A DNA stretch of 64,000 bases, from NCBI RefSeq assembly GCF_964340395.1, contig NC_135556.1, positions 23,632,723 to 23,696,722 on the forward strand. Direction: 5' to 3'. Of the stretch, positions 1 to 11,530 are shown one piece after another (positions within the stretch are counted from its first letter, which is position 1; each line of letters opens with the position of its first letter). The stretch comes from Glandiceps talaboti. Its lineage: Eukaryota; Hemichordata; Enteropneusta; Spengelidae. The notes under the pieces were generated by a model. That model did no database searches and was not told the DNA's origin. It saw only the letters and a list, made by a program, of their open reading frames with translations. The position numbers and the translations under genes are program-made.

Positions 1-1470
1 TTTAATGTCTCAAGGCAGTGATCATGTTATCAGAGCAGAACTGTGTGTCATGTCAGAGGTCAAAGGTCAACATTGTACCACTTGTTTGTGATAGTCAAGT
101 AATGGAAGTGTAATAACTGGTTGTCGATTCTAATTGACTTAATAATAACAGTGTATCCTTTTATTGAACTAAAAATAGACCTATCAAACCAAACAAAGTA
201 TTTTGTTAGACTGGAAAAACACCACTGTAATTATTTGGAGGTGTTGATGAAAGTTCAAGTATTGGCATAATTTTAAATACGAGTTACCATTGTAGAAGTG
301 AATCATAAGTGTCTAATGTTATTGAGAGTAGTGTCTGGTTTTTCCTCATTTTTCAAAAAAGAGAATGGCCAGCATATTTGTTGGAAAATGAGAACAAAAA
401 TCTAAAAAGGTACAAGTCTGGTACTTCAACATTGTACTGTAAAAGTGATGACTTTGTGCTAAAGTCATTGAATAAGAATCGATACTTTAAGATTTTGAAT
501 GGGTTCTAGTTTTTGTCCTTGGGTTATAGACATGTTGAACAGAAATGTGTGACTTTTTGTTGTGAAGTAAATTTTTTCACAAATTTCAGTTTCATTTTGG
601 ACTGTAAATAGTAGAATTTATTGTAAGTATTAAACTTAGATTGATGCTGAGTTGACTTTCTTGTAATGTTATCAGTAATGTGAAAAACTTTGACAATTTT
701 ATTAAAAGAATGGAGCCATTTCATGCAAGCTAGCAAGGTCTTTCAACCATAAAGGCAAGGTGGGTCAGGTATGCTGCTTGTGTACAATGGTAACTTCCTT
801 CCGATTAAAAAAAAAATGGAACAAGTCCAATGATGATATATGTTGCTACGCATGAATTGATGAGAACCTATCTGGTGACATTCCAATACAGCAGCTGTTC
901 TTCTCACAACCGTGTGTCTTATTGTCGCTGTGAAGTGTCTTCCATCTCAAATTTATGTCTGAAAACTTGTTTATCCACTTTTGGATTGGCCACCATCGTT
1001 TGTGTGTTTTTGTTTCGCTTGTGTATTGATTTAGTCATCTCCCTGGAGACACATGCAGGGCAGTCAGGGAGAAAAATTCTCTACTTGATGTTTTTTTCTC
1101 CTCCCAAAATAAACATATTAGTGGCTATTTTTCTGTGAGCTCGTTTGACAAATGACTGACAGGTCAAACAGGCTGATTTAGGATCCTGTCAGGTGTAAAT
1201 GTAACCAAGTTGAATTTTATGACTTTTCGAAAAACCAGACAAACAGCCACTCTTCTCAGTTTTATTCCTTTTTGCTGAGCTTTTAGAAAGTGTCAAGAAA
1301 AGAAGCTGTTGGTTAAAAATAGACCCCTTGTGAAAAACGATGTCCTTAAGAGCGACCTCGAATACAAAGAGTTACATGAAAAGGTTTTATACTAGGATGA
1401 GAAAGTTGTAAAGTGAACATGTCAGGTTTTCAAAGCTGGCAAGCTCATCATGGCTAAATGAACTCCTGTA
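1..1470. other. CpG-poor non-coding stretch, probably intron
   Basis: I see no coding exon here. The open frames (for example 309-509 and 830-1138) have no recognisable domain and no convincing splice context. CpG is scarce, as in the rest of the first 8.9 kb. The stretch lies upstream of the terminal coding exon at 6236 on the plus strand, so an intron of that gene is the simplest reading, but no upstream exon was identified. Confidence 0.4.
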
Positions 1471-1643
1471 GTCATTTTAGTCAGACTGTTATTTTGCAGT
1501 CATTATATTCAGATTGTTATTTTGTAGTAATTTTAGTCAGACTGTTATTTCATAGGCATTTTTGTCATGGCAGTTATTTTATGGTCCTTTTTAATCATGA
1601 TTATTTTGGGGGTATTTTAGTCTGATATGGTAGTTAATTTGTA
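1471..1643. repeat. Degenerate 28-bp tandem repeat, about 6 units
   Basis: Successive units begin at 1471, 1499, 1527, 1555, 1584 and 1611. Each follows the pattern GTCATTTTAGTCAGACTGTT followed by ATTTTGCA, with growing divergence in the later units. The first three units are exactly 28 bp. It is a decayed minisatellite and no coding role is visible. Confidence 0.75.
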
Positions 1644-2795
1644 GGCATTTCAGGCAGAAATAATTGTGCATTCATTTCATATGGTTATAATTTGGTTGTT
1701 TTAAAGAGAGAGTCATTGTTTAGTAATTTAAGCTCAAGACACTTATTGTGTACTTTATGATCTACACTACAAAATATTAGTACAGACACTTTTGTGGAGA
1801 GCAAACAACTAGAAGTTCATTCATTGTAACTGAATACACAATGGCTACATTTTCCCACTAGTTCTATACATAAGCAGGTTTTTACAATGAAATAACAGAT
1901 TTGCTTTTCATATATACTTTCTTTCTCAAATAAAATGATGTTACAAAATCTACAGTCTGCTATACACACATATATGTAACATTTCATCATTTCTGTTCAT
2001 ATTTTACTATTTTGGGCCAAAGCAGACGACACTTAAATTTTGTAACTCTATGCAGTCAGAATCAAATCTCAACAACAACAAAAAATATTTTCTCTCATTT
2101 TTAAGTGTTTGTGGAAAGCATTACTTTGACAATCTCAGAAAAACATTTTTGAATCAAGTAGACGTAGAGAAGCCCTAGTTTTTGGTCCTCTTTCTTCTGT
2201 GTACTAAGTACGTGTACTTAGCTTGCACAGGTAAAATTTGTGAACAAAACAGAAACTCCTCAACTTTAACAAATTCCAGCTATTGAATGACATTTCTCAA
2301 AGCTTTGTACGTACACCTGAAAACATTCTTAAACTGGCTTACTGTTGTAGTCATAGCTAATGAAAGCCTGAATGATGTATGCTAATACTAAGCCGGAAGA
2401 AATGTATTGTGTGATCTCTATAGTTCCCACAGTGATCATTGGGTTGGAGAAATTTACTCACATGGGAGGAAATCGAGATGAACATAAAACTGAACTTAAC
2501 AATTAATAAATCAACATCTTTGAAGTGAAGATGGATAGTGTCTGTTGGTGTCATCATCTTGTCACAAGTAGCATCTCAAGATTTGAAGAATTCTTGAGGT
2601 ATGATAGACCTCAAAAGAATTAGTTTTGTATTTTGTCCTCTGTCATCTGTGGGAAAATGTCATCCACCTAATCTGTGGAATTAGTAGTAGTGTTTTAAAT
2701 TTGAAAAAAGTTCAGTCTCCAAGTTCAGGAAACCTCCAGTCTTCATATTGAACTATATTTGCTATACAATCTGATGATCAGAAATACAGTAACTT
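1644..2795. other. Non-coding stretch with no recognised feature
   Basis: AT-rich, CpG-poor sequence between the 28-bp repeat and the SINE. Nothing beyond short spurious ORFs is visible. Confidence 0.4.
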
Positions 2796-3070
2796 ATAAT
2801 AATAATAATCTTTATTTGTCCAAATAAATTCGGAAATTTGTTGAATGGTCGCCGCAGAGCAGCGCCCTAGTGCCCTAGTGTTGAAGAAGCAGGAGGAAAC
2901 CGGAGTGCCCGGGGAAAACCTGCGTTGTTCGGCAGGGTCAAACTGAGCATCACCCTTCTTACATGCAGACCTAGTTAAATTTTAAATCAAACCCAGCCAA
3001 CACCAGGCGGGTTCGAACCCAGACTGCAGAGGTAAGAGGCGTACGAGCTAACCGCTCGGCCACCGACAAC

Positions 3071-3073
<3 letters not shown>
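2796..3073 (-). mobile_element. tRNA-derived SINE, apparently full length
   Basis: On the minus strand the element begins with GGTTGTCGGTGGCCGAGCGG. It has a pol III A box at 3048-3062 (TGGCCGAGCGGTTAG) and a B box at 3008-3020 (GGGTTCGAACCCG) at tRNA-like spacing, so the head derives from a tRNA, probably of the Leu/Ser type by its A-box sequence. A GC-rich body of about 150 bp follows, with a CCGGGCACTCCGGTTTCCTCC-type core, and the 3' end is ACAAATAAAG plus (ATT)n at 2796-2810. Many CpGs survive in a CpG-poor neighbourhood, which suggests a fairly recent insertion. A similar core motif is, from memory, shared by central domains of several animal SINE families; I did not assign a named family. 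SINEs are non-coding and depend on a partner LINE for movement. Confidence 0.8.

Positions 3074-3105
<32 letters not shown>
3074..3105. repeat. Uninterrupted T32 (A32 on the minus strand)
   Basis: The homopolymer abuts the tRNA head of the SINE. It therefore lies at the SINE's 5' side rather than forming its own 3' tail. It may be the A-rich tail or target of an older insertion into which the SINE integrated. Confidence 0.8.
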
Positions 3106-3108
<3 letters not shown>

Positions 3109-3321
3109 TATTATATTATGTTCAAAATATGTTACGCTTTATTTTCATTGGATTATATCTAGGGACGTATTACTATACTCTGCAGAGGAAATAAGATGAT
3201 GGATTTTTTGCATTTGAATGGATTTTAGTAGTAGGAAAATTTATGTTATTCCAAGTAAAAGTGTCTACCATTAGATCTCTGATTTACTGACAGGGATGAA
3301 TGGAGGGATGGAGTGATGGAT

Positions 3322-3327
3322 TGATTA

Positions 3328-3375
<48 letters not shown>

Positions 3376-3424
3376 GTTGGTTGGTTGGTTGGTTGGTTGG
3401 TTGGTTGGTTGGTTGGTTGGTTGG

Positions 3425-3463
<39 letters not shown>

Positions 3464-3504
3464 GTTGGTTGGTTGGTTGGTTGGTTGGTTGGTTGGTTGG
3501 TTGG

Positions 3505-3574
<70 letters not shown>

Positions 3575-3590
3575 AATTGATTATCTTTGA
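3322..3590. repeat. Alternating (GATT)n / (GGTT)n microsatellite
   Basis: Five blocks alternate: GATT 3331-3370, GGTT 3371-3426, GATT 3427-3458, GGTT 3459-3506 and GATT 3507-3573. The two tetramers differ by one transition at a fixed position. The 90-residue minus-strand ORF here (Asn/Gln-Ser-Ile and Asn-Gln-Pro-Thr repeats) is only the translation of this array. Confidence 0.95.
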
Positions 3591-6235
3591 CAGTCATCTT
3601 CCAAAAACATCAAACCAATGACCAGTACAAAATTTTCTTATTCCTGTACTTTGTTTACTATTAAATACAAGATTTAGTGAAAGTTACAGAAATAGACAAG
3701 AAACTCCAGAATCAATATCAGAACTATGGATTAGTGAGTTTTGACTATCTTTTAAGAAAAAAAAAGAAGAAAAAAACTGTTTTACATCTCTGTTTGTAGT
3801 GGATAACACTCTTGAAGTGTGATGGTGAACAAATTTGCTGTCACCCAAATTATTAGTATAACCAAAGAAAACAAAAAACCATAAGATAACATTGATGACA
3901 TTAAATGAAATACCGGTAAATGTAGCAAAAAGTCCTTTTTTTCCTTAGATTTTAATCAGATTGTGACTATCTTATAAACTACCAATGTTTGGTTTTAGTG
4001 GTTTTCCCTTGCTTTGTGTTCTATAGATGTGTATTGAATTGCATCTTAACCAACACAGTATAGAAATGTCTGTGTGTAAGTACTCGGTAATGTTTTAAAC
4101 CCAGCTCTAGAAAGATATAGGATTACACTATTCATCATCCAGAATACTTCACACAAAAAAGTGAGTCACCAAGAAGATTATGGCCTGCCATGTCATGATG
4201 TATTGGTAAACCATAGTGACTGGGTTTTATGGACTTTAATGACACTTTAAGATGTACGCCTACCAACAACAAAACCACAAAACACAACTTAAAGAGGATT
4301 GTCATCTTGTTAAGGAGGGTGCATCAGGTCTGAACATTTGGTCCGACTTTGAGAGATTTTTACTCCAAATTAAGTACGAAGCACATTTATCATGTGAGGA
4401 GAACATTTAGAGTTTATTTGTAAGAATAATTTAGATTTATTTGAAACATTATGGATGTAAAATAGATGGAGATCTCGAGTTCCTCGATATCTTTTTTGCT
4501 TTGTGAAGACTTTCCTTAACAATTTAGTGACCATAGACTAATTGAGTTTGCGACCTAGATGTCAAATTGTAAGTGATAATGAGGTACATGTGTAATGAAT
4601 GAGACACAAAGTGAAAACGGTTAACCTCTTTTTAACCATAGATACCCACGCAGTTATTTGACTGGGATAAGTACAAGAGACAGGTGACAATTTCTCCTGA
4701 GAATGCCCATTTTTGATACACTTTACTCTAAAAAGTGACAGAAAACCATTGATATTTCTAATAAGCATGAGTAATACCAGTATCTTTCCCACTGTTTCTC
4801 AAAGAAAGGTTCTTGAAACCCCCCCCCCTTTTTTTTTTGGTGTCATATCTTGGTGAACACATTTTTAAAATCTGTCATGGCAGTGGAATTATGAACATTT
4901 TTAAACAAAAATTTAGATGTGGAGTCATTAAAACATCTCACTATTTCAGTTCTGAAATTTAAGAAATTTAAAATTGACCAGAAAGTCTCAACAAACAAGA
5001 ATTTTTATCTGAAACATTTTGGCGGGAAAGTACTTTGTTGCCTATAAAATGTGCCAGTATTTCACATGTTGATGCTAACTTCTCTAGAATGATGAACAGA
5101 GTTTATTTTTTGGGAAAATAAAGCAACCATATGTATAGATCTCCAGAGATAAATATTCGATATGAAAGAAATAGAACTTTATTTGTTGTTTAAAAAAAAT
5201 AATGTTGTTGTTAACTATTTTAATGGGTAAATGAAAATTAGCTGTATAGCTACATTATTCATTCTGGTTGCTGCTTGATGCCAAAACTAAGTACATGTAA
5301 TAATATTAAAAGAAAATAACAGTTCCTACTCCCGTAGGCTACCAATCTTCCAATTTGGTACTTCAGGAGACTTAGGGATGATCGCACAATGTCATACAAG
5401 CTCAATAAATAAACTTTGTTCATTTAGGGTGTGAGGGGGGGGGGGTCTGACATCAATGCTATTGTTGAACTTCATTTTCACTCTTCTAATCAAATTTTGA
5501 AACTTTCATGCCTTCAATTATAACAGGTTCTGTATTTACTACTGAGATGTTGATAAGTTGATTAAAATTGACATATGATTTGATATACAGTGCTGGGTTT
5601 CCAGTAGTATTTTAATGTATTTAACATCATGTTTTTACATTGCATCAATAATAGCAGTGTGACCGCTTCAATTTTCATCATGGTTTACATCATATATAAA
5701 TGTATCGATGTCGTACTTGTGAACGTTTGTTTAGGGGGAGGGGAGAGGGGTGTTTTGTCTACTTTGACTGAAATACAGCAACAGTTTATCACTTAGGAAT
5801 AAGTTTGTGATCTTTGTGCAATTTTGGATGAGTATGTTACACATTTTATGGAGTAATTTAATAGTTCCATTAATCTATCATGTCCTGGGATTCCACTGGT
5901 GACCGTGACAACCACCACACAGAAAATACACCTAAACAACAATAATATACTTCCAATCAGTTCTGATAAGTTGTAGTTAATTCACACGATTCAGTGATTG
6001 TAGCCAGCAATTAACATTGTTTGATACTTGATTTACCTAATATTCATCCTCATGAATATTGATGACTGATTAACACTCCTTTTGGACGGTGAAGAACCCT
6101 GGTGTCCCATTCAGCTGGTTATCTTTTCACATATGCTACCAAAGCCACAAGTATGGAGGCAAAGTAGTTACAGATTCTTGTTTTTCCAATGATTGCTTTT
6201 AAAAATGTGACTTCTTTTTTTCATTTGTTTGCTAG
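3591..6235. other. Probable intron upstream of the terminal exon
   Basis: No coding exon is recognised. The stretch is AT-rich and CpG-poor, with short G and C runs (4820, 5436, 5735). It ends with a pyrimidine tract and the acceptor TTTGTTTGCTAG at 6224-6235, the 3' splice site of the next exon. Confidence 0.5.
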
Positions 6236-6997
6236 GCATGGAGAGGTTACCATGGTAATGTTTACTTTGAACCTCTAACTTGTCGGAGATTAGACACGGC
6301 TCCTGTTATGAGAGACAAGTCATTTTACAACTCCATGGTCTTAAAGAGCAGAGGAACCAGATCCGTCACTTTCTCTCCAAAGAAAGAAATTTTGAACAGA
6401 CACCAATATAAGCGAGCAACGACAAAGAAGCCAGGAACAAGACAGATGGCATTACTGGATAAATCATCAGTCATACAACGAATGGATGAAAATGTTCAAG
6501 AAGACGTCAGGTGGATTAGCGGAATGGAGTCTCTTGGCAGTTTACGAGTCGGCAGAGCTCAAAGTCCTAGTACTAATACAAGTCCTGAGCGTGACCGATA
6601 TGATAAAATGAAGATCTGTCGTGGATTTGTGAGTCGTAATTCGATGCAGTTCCAAACACTTCCTGTGGTTCCCGTCAAGGGAGGTAGACTCACACATCCA
6701 GTGTCAAAGAGCCAGTACTTGACTAGTCAATACCGTGGAAGCAGTCGCCAAGGACTTCTTAGTAATCGCATGTCAACCAATGTATCTCCTGATCTGTATG
6801 GCTTTCCTTCATCTCCTCTACCATCACTTGACAAATTACAAGCTAGTCTACAAAATGTGGAAAAGTCCAGAGAAATGGTGTTTAGTATACCATCATATAC
6901 AAGTATACCTACAACTGATGACTCAACTCCAAGATCACCAAAAGGCAACCCTATGAGCTACCAAACAGATACAAATACCAAACTACAATCCTACTAA
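6236..6997 (+). CDS. Terminal coding exon of an unrecognised protein
   Basis: An ATG-initiated frame runs 6308-6997 (229 aa), but the same frame is open upstream to a strong splice acceptor (pyrimidine tract, then CTAG at 6232-6235). The true exon therefore probably starts at 6236 and adds 24 residues beginning AWRGYHGNVYFEPLTCRR. The stop TAA is at 6995-6997. The product is basic and rich in Ser, Thr, Pro and Arg, with no transmembrane segment or catalytic motif that I can see. It looks like a disordered C-terminal tail with several Ser-Pro/Thr-Pro sites (for example QSPSTNTSPE and TPRSPK) that could be proline-directed kinase sites. The protein-like composition, the acceptor and the downstream poly(A) signal make it real. 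I do not recognise the family. Earlier exons must lie upstream, inside or outside this window, and were not found. Confidence 0.7.
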   Translation, partial: AWRGYHGNVYFEPLTCRRLDTAPVMRDKSFYNSMVLKSRGTRSVTFSPKKEILNRHQYKRATTKKPGTRQMALLDKSSVIQRMDENVQEDVRWISGMESLGSLRVGRAQSPSTNTSPERDRYDKMKICRGFVSRNSMQFQTLPVVPVKGGRLTHPVSKSQYLTSQYRGSSRQGLLSNRMSTNVSPDLYGFPSSPLPSLDKLQASLQNVEKSREMVFSIPSYTSIPTTDDSTPRSPKGNPMSYQTDTNTKLQSY

Positions 6998-7405
6998 ACG
7001 TGATGATCCTTGACATCAGAAGTGTGGACTATTGTGACATCTCATTCTAGAAATTATGACATAAACAAATTGTATCACCTAAAAGCCGAAATTTGAACAT
7101 ACCTAACCTCAATTTTTCACACTGAACCACCCCCAAATGTAATGGATGTTAGTACTACCTTGAATTGCAAGCCACACTCACTCTGACAAGATGGGTTATA
7201 CCATTATTATCTGAGGAGGTGCTCCACAGAGGGGGCTACAAGAGAGGAGAGCACTTGAAGCCTACGTAAACTGAGTCACAGTACACGTTTCAACATTTCC
7301 ATGGCAACCAACTCACAACAATAAGACCTTTACTTTAATTATCTCATGTACATTTGTATAAATAGTCCATTTCTGCTTTCCAATAAATTTCAGCATTGGT
7401 GACAC
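6998..7405 (+). other. 3' UTR of the gene ending at 6997
   Basis: Non-coding sequence after the TAA leads to AATAAA at 7382-7387. Cleavage would fall about 15-25 nt later. A second AATAAA at 8061-8066 could serve a longer transcript. Confidence 0.55.
7382..7387 (+). terminator. Poly(A) signal AATAAA
   Basis: Canonical hexamer 385 nt after the stop codon of the plus-strand terminal exon. Confidence 0.55.
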
Positions 7406-7473
7406 AGAAGCATAATGTTTTCGTAATGTAAATAAGAAATATTTGTACACGTTTGATATATTTTTAGACTGTT

Positions 7474-7705
7474 ATGATGTAGAACAACAGAAGTGATGAC
7501 ATAGACACATGTTTGTGTTAATTTTAAGAGCAGAACTAAAAACCACACACATTGCTGTGATGTAGAACAACAGAAGTGATGACCAAACACATTATTGTGA
7601 TGTAGAACAACAGAAGTGATGACCACACACACTGTTGTGATGTAGAACAACAGAAGTGATGACCACACACATTGTAGTGATGTAGAGCAACAAATAGTGA
7701 TAATA
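7474..7705. repeat. 40-bp tandem repeat, about 4 units plus a diverged first unit
   Basis: Units starting near 7558, 7598, 7638 and 7678 share TGATGTAGAACAACAGAAGT followed by GATGACCACACACATTGTWG. A diverged copy with an internal insertion starts near 7477. The period is 40 bp. The 108- and 73-residue minus-strand ORFs in this region are translations of it. Confidence 0.85.
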
Positions 7706-8687
7706 TATAAAGTCAAACAAACTAGAGAATAAATTCCATAATTTCCATAGAAATGTCACAAGTATTATTTGCATGTTATAATGTGAAATACAGATTTCCA
7801 AACTAGTATCCAAGCATAGATTAATCTTTGTTTGAAAACAAATTTTGTAAAGGTAAACTAGGCCCTGAAAAAGCTAAGGAACCATTTTTTCACACACATC
7901 ATGAATTTCCTGTTAAACAATTCCTTGTGCAATACTCTAGTTTCAAAGTAGCTATTTCTAACCTTTGAACTTTAAACTTTGAACTTTTGAAACATTCCAA
8001 AATATGACAGCGTGGTTAAGCAACCATATTGTTGTGATGTGCTTGCTTTACTTACCTGTGAATAAAGATCTTGACTTGAATAGTAAATGGAAATCTTTAC
8101 AAGTTTTAACAAGATTTAAAATGACACAAAGCATTATTACTGTCACTTTCATTTCTGAACTCTAGTATCATTTACTTCCTACCTCACTCGTATTTGTTAA
8201 CTTTTTCTTGTGGAGTTTATGATTTTATTTTTGTCAAGTTATAATCTACTTTAAAGTAGTAATTCTAGTCATTACAAATTGTTTATGTCTCAGTCTACCA
8301 TATTTCAACCCTACAACTTCCAGGACCAAACTAGACCAAGGGAAAAAGTCAGTTTCAAAGAAGTAGTCAACACTCCTTTTTGCATGATTATATAAATCAC
8401 TTTTTTGCATGGACATACCCTATTTCATGCTACCATTATCATAGGGAGCCCAGGAACCATGTTACAAACAAACAAACAAACAAATATGCATGTGTGGCCA
8501 TGGGTGAATGGAATATCATTTTAAACTCATGTATAACTATTTATATACATGTATATATGTATATACAGGCCTGTATACTATTGAAATAAGATATGGTACT
8601 ATATTTTTCTCTATATACTATCTATACACTCATATAGTACAAATAGAAACATATGGTACATTCTGTCAATAGCATTCATACATGCCC

Positions 8688-8688
<1 letters not shown>
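7706..8688. other. CpG-poor non-coding stretch
   Basis: No gene seen. It contains AATAAA at 8061 and a short (AAAC)n tract near 8466-8482. Confidence 0.4.

Positions 8689-8783
<95 letters not shown>
8689..8783. repeat. (TA)n microsatellite, about 47 units
   Basis: A pure TA dinucleotide array runs from 8689 to 8783. It lies just inside the left edge of the CpG-rich central domain. Confidence 0.98.
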
Positions 8784-8786
<3 letters not shown>

Positions 8787-9927
8787 TGATAAATAAACGT
8801 TTTCATGATAAATATGACCTACGACCTTTGAACATGTTGAACTCAGTTCTGAAGCAAATGTAATGTATGTGCAGAGCTCATGTGCCAAAGTATAGTCATG
8901 TACATTTATAGCATTGTCAAATTAGAATTAAATACTTAAATACAGCATGAAATTTTGATTGCCATTGTCTTTTTTTCTGCAAACCAAGCCTTGCATGCTT
9001 TGGCATACCACAAGGAAAAATACTCGGAAAAATTGAAACAAAATAAAAATTACGAAATCTTCCAATTACCGTTGTTGTGTTTACGTTTCTGTCTTGAAAA
9101 TGATTGATTATTTTGCTAATTTATGCTTTTGCATGCGACCTTGCTATTCCAACAACCGAACAAACGTTTTCATGGTAAATATCGCCCTCTCGTGGCAAGT
9201 ACCCAACGTTCTATCCCGATGACATGACAAAAACGAATAGAAAAAGAAAAGATCACGATAAAGTGCAGAAATTCAAAACTTCCGATTTGTTCTTGTTCTG
9301 TGGCGCCAATAATAATTGTAATTGTAATCGGTGACTGCTGTGTCCGAAGAGAAGAATTCAAAGCCGTGAGTATTTATAAATCTGCGGTAACTCTTTTGCA
9401 TCGTCGTTAACCCCAGGCCTCTGCACCGTCCCAAACGTACCCGCCAACCAGAAATATATGTATATTGCTCTGGCTTGCGACAGTGCTCTTTTGTAGAACA
9501 TGTCCACACTCCTGGAACGATTTCTTTAGCTGGTGAAAATTGGGTCTACTTGAGTATAAGGTTAGGCAAAGGGTAGCTATACTGTACAGTTCACGAAATA
9601 AATAAAAGTGTACGTTACGAACTACGTGATAAATTATACACCTTTTTTTACATTCACGCCATTTCAATTGAAGGATACGATTTCTGGAGAAAATGGCTTC
9701 ATTTTATATTTTGTCCATTTATGGGTTCATTTATTCACCGGGAATACCTTTGGAAGCTAGTCCAATTTATAAAGTAAAAAAAGACAAATGAACATTTTTA
9801 ATAACCTTAATTACATAAGTGAATCATAAAATGTATATTTAAAAAATTACACGTAAGTGTGAAACATAATTCGTATCGTATATTCAGTGTAAATGTATTA
9901 AGACATCGAATTATATCAGGAATAGAA
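8784..9927. other. Non-coding stretch at a CpG transition
   Basis: CpG becomes frequent from about 9.0 kb onward (for example 9050-9480). The short minus-strand ORFs at 9170-9667 overlap one another in different frames, have no domain, and are not supported as genes. Confidence 0.4.
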
Positions 9928-9978
9928 TAGTCTAGTTTCTAGTTTCTATACGGTATCGTTACGTTGACATCCAGACTA
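9928..9978. mobile_element. Short copy of a TAGTCTAG-ended inverted-repeat element
   Basis: It starts TAGTCTAGTTTCTAG, continues with TTTCTATACGGTATCGTTAC, and ends CATCCAGACTA. The copy at 40031-40109 shares both ends and the CGGTATC(A/G)TTACG core. The termini are inverted (TAGTCT/AGACTA). It is probably related to the longer elements at 26191 and 41418 by its first 10 bp. Confidence 0.5.
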
Positions 9979-10605
9979 GGAAAAGAATTATAATTTATGT
10001 TAATGCAAGCAGTACTTTTTGCTAAAATGGTCAAGTAACTATGGATTGTGTAGAAAACAAATCAGTGACATCACAAAATACGACATGAAATTATACTTTT
10101 ACTATCTTTATTTTTAGAAGTTTTACAGTTTACGAAAGTTAAAAGATTCGATTATGAGTTATAAAAACACGCCTTGCTCACCCCCTTTTAAAAACTTACT
10201 CGTTTTTACGGGTTTGACGAGTAGTTTTGTCAATACAATTGATGGTAATGGTCTGGAAACTTTAAACAAAATAATCTAAAAGATAATTTCGAAAGAAATA
10301 CCATGTTTACAGGGTCGATGTATGTGTCATTTTTTGCAATCAATGCAGTCATTTGGTTTGCCTTCACAATATTACAAATGTAAAAATGATTGTAAATCGT
10401 TAACAAAATTGTAAGCCATTTGAATTATAAAATGTAAATAATTTTACGCCTACTGTACTGGCGATATCTCACGACGCCATCTCTTGTTACAGCCAGTGCA
10501 CGGCATGCTACTTGACTAAAATACAACGAATGTCGACATATGTATTTTTAAAAGAATGGAACCGCAGTCGGATTTAAAGTGAATTGAAAATAAGATTATA
10601 TTAAA

Positions 10606-10800
10606 ATTGTTTTAAGTACACTTTCATTTCCGTGTCCGAAATAGATATTTATTCGTATCCTGATACAGATGGTGCACGACATTTTGGTAAAAATAGAACA
10701 CAAGTGGTACAAATGTACTTATCGTGTGATAATAAAAATAATGACAGCTCTTCCATCTAAAAATAGTTAGTTGTGAAAGGCAATATGTTACTTCCTAAAT
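10606..10800 (+). repeat. Duplicated segment, copy A
   Basis: It starts ATTGTTTTAAGTACACTTTC and ends at ACTTCCTAAAT. It closely matches 12110-12312 in the same orientation, sharing for example TTCCGTGTCCGAAATAGATA, CATTTTGGTAAAAATAGAAC and CTTCCATCTAAAAATAGTT, with small indels. Weaker matches extend upstream (10150-10450 against 11110-11970). No coding potential. Confidence 0.85.
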
Positions 10801-11251
10801 CCCTAAAATCTACAGAAAATGATTATTCTTCTACCTTTGTAGTACAATGTCTATTTTTCGATGTCAATGTTTAATTTTCATTTTTTTACAGGAATTGCAT
10901 TGACTTACTCGATATACAAAAGTTTCCAATTTGGCTTGATTTTGTTTACCAAAAATTATATTAGCCTCGATGTGAATATAAAGAATACAAAAATACCAAT
11001 ACTTTCATCACTATTGATTTTATTTTAAGAATTTTTGAACGGATTAAGTATAAAATCGGGTTATTTATACGAAGAACGAAGGTCATCGAACTATGTGTAT
11101 TCAGTTTTTATTTTCAAACCAGGCCATTATGAATTTTGAAATAATGCCTTACTCATCCTCTATTAAATCCTAGCGTGCTTTCGTGTGTTGGTAAGAGTTT
11201 GGCAAACCTGACCCAAAAAAAGGCCTATTTATAGGAGATAATTCGAAACAA

Positions 11252-11530
11252 TAGCCCCGTCTACACGGCACTAAAAATCCTACCTGAGGTAGGATTCAGG
11301 ATAGTTTGAAGCCCGTGTAGACGCAAACGTGTCCTGAACCTGTCCTGAAAGCGTCCTGACTTATCCTTCGAGAGGTTTCCTGAAACCCTCCTGACTTCGT
11401 CCTATGACTGTCAGGACGGAAGGTGCGACATCCACGCTGTAACCTTCCTACGTGTAGACACAAATCTATCCTACCTCAGGTAGGACTTGGGACTGCCTCA
11501 GGTAGGACGACCTACGTGTAGATGGGGCTA
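11252..11530. mobile_element. 279-bp MITE-like element with 16-bp terminal inverted repeats
   Basis: The left end TAGCCCCGTCTACACG and the right end CGTGTAGATGGGGCTA are inverted repeats matching at 15 of 16 positions. The interior has more inverted and direct repeats: CCTACCTGAGGTAGG near 11280, CCTACCTCAGGTAGG near 11472, and recurrent CCTGA/TCAGG. There is no ORF. The size, the termini and the absence of coding sequence fit a non-autonomous DNA transposon, whose movement would need a transposase made elsewhere. It appears to interrupt duplicated copy B just after the shared ATAATTCGAAA(C/G)AA context. Superfamily not determined. Confidence 0.75.
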
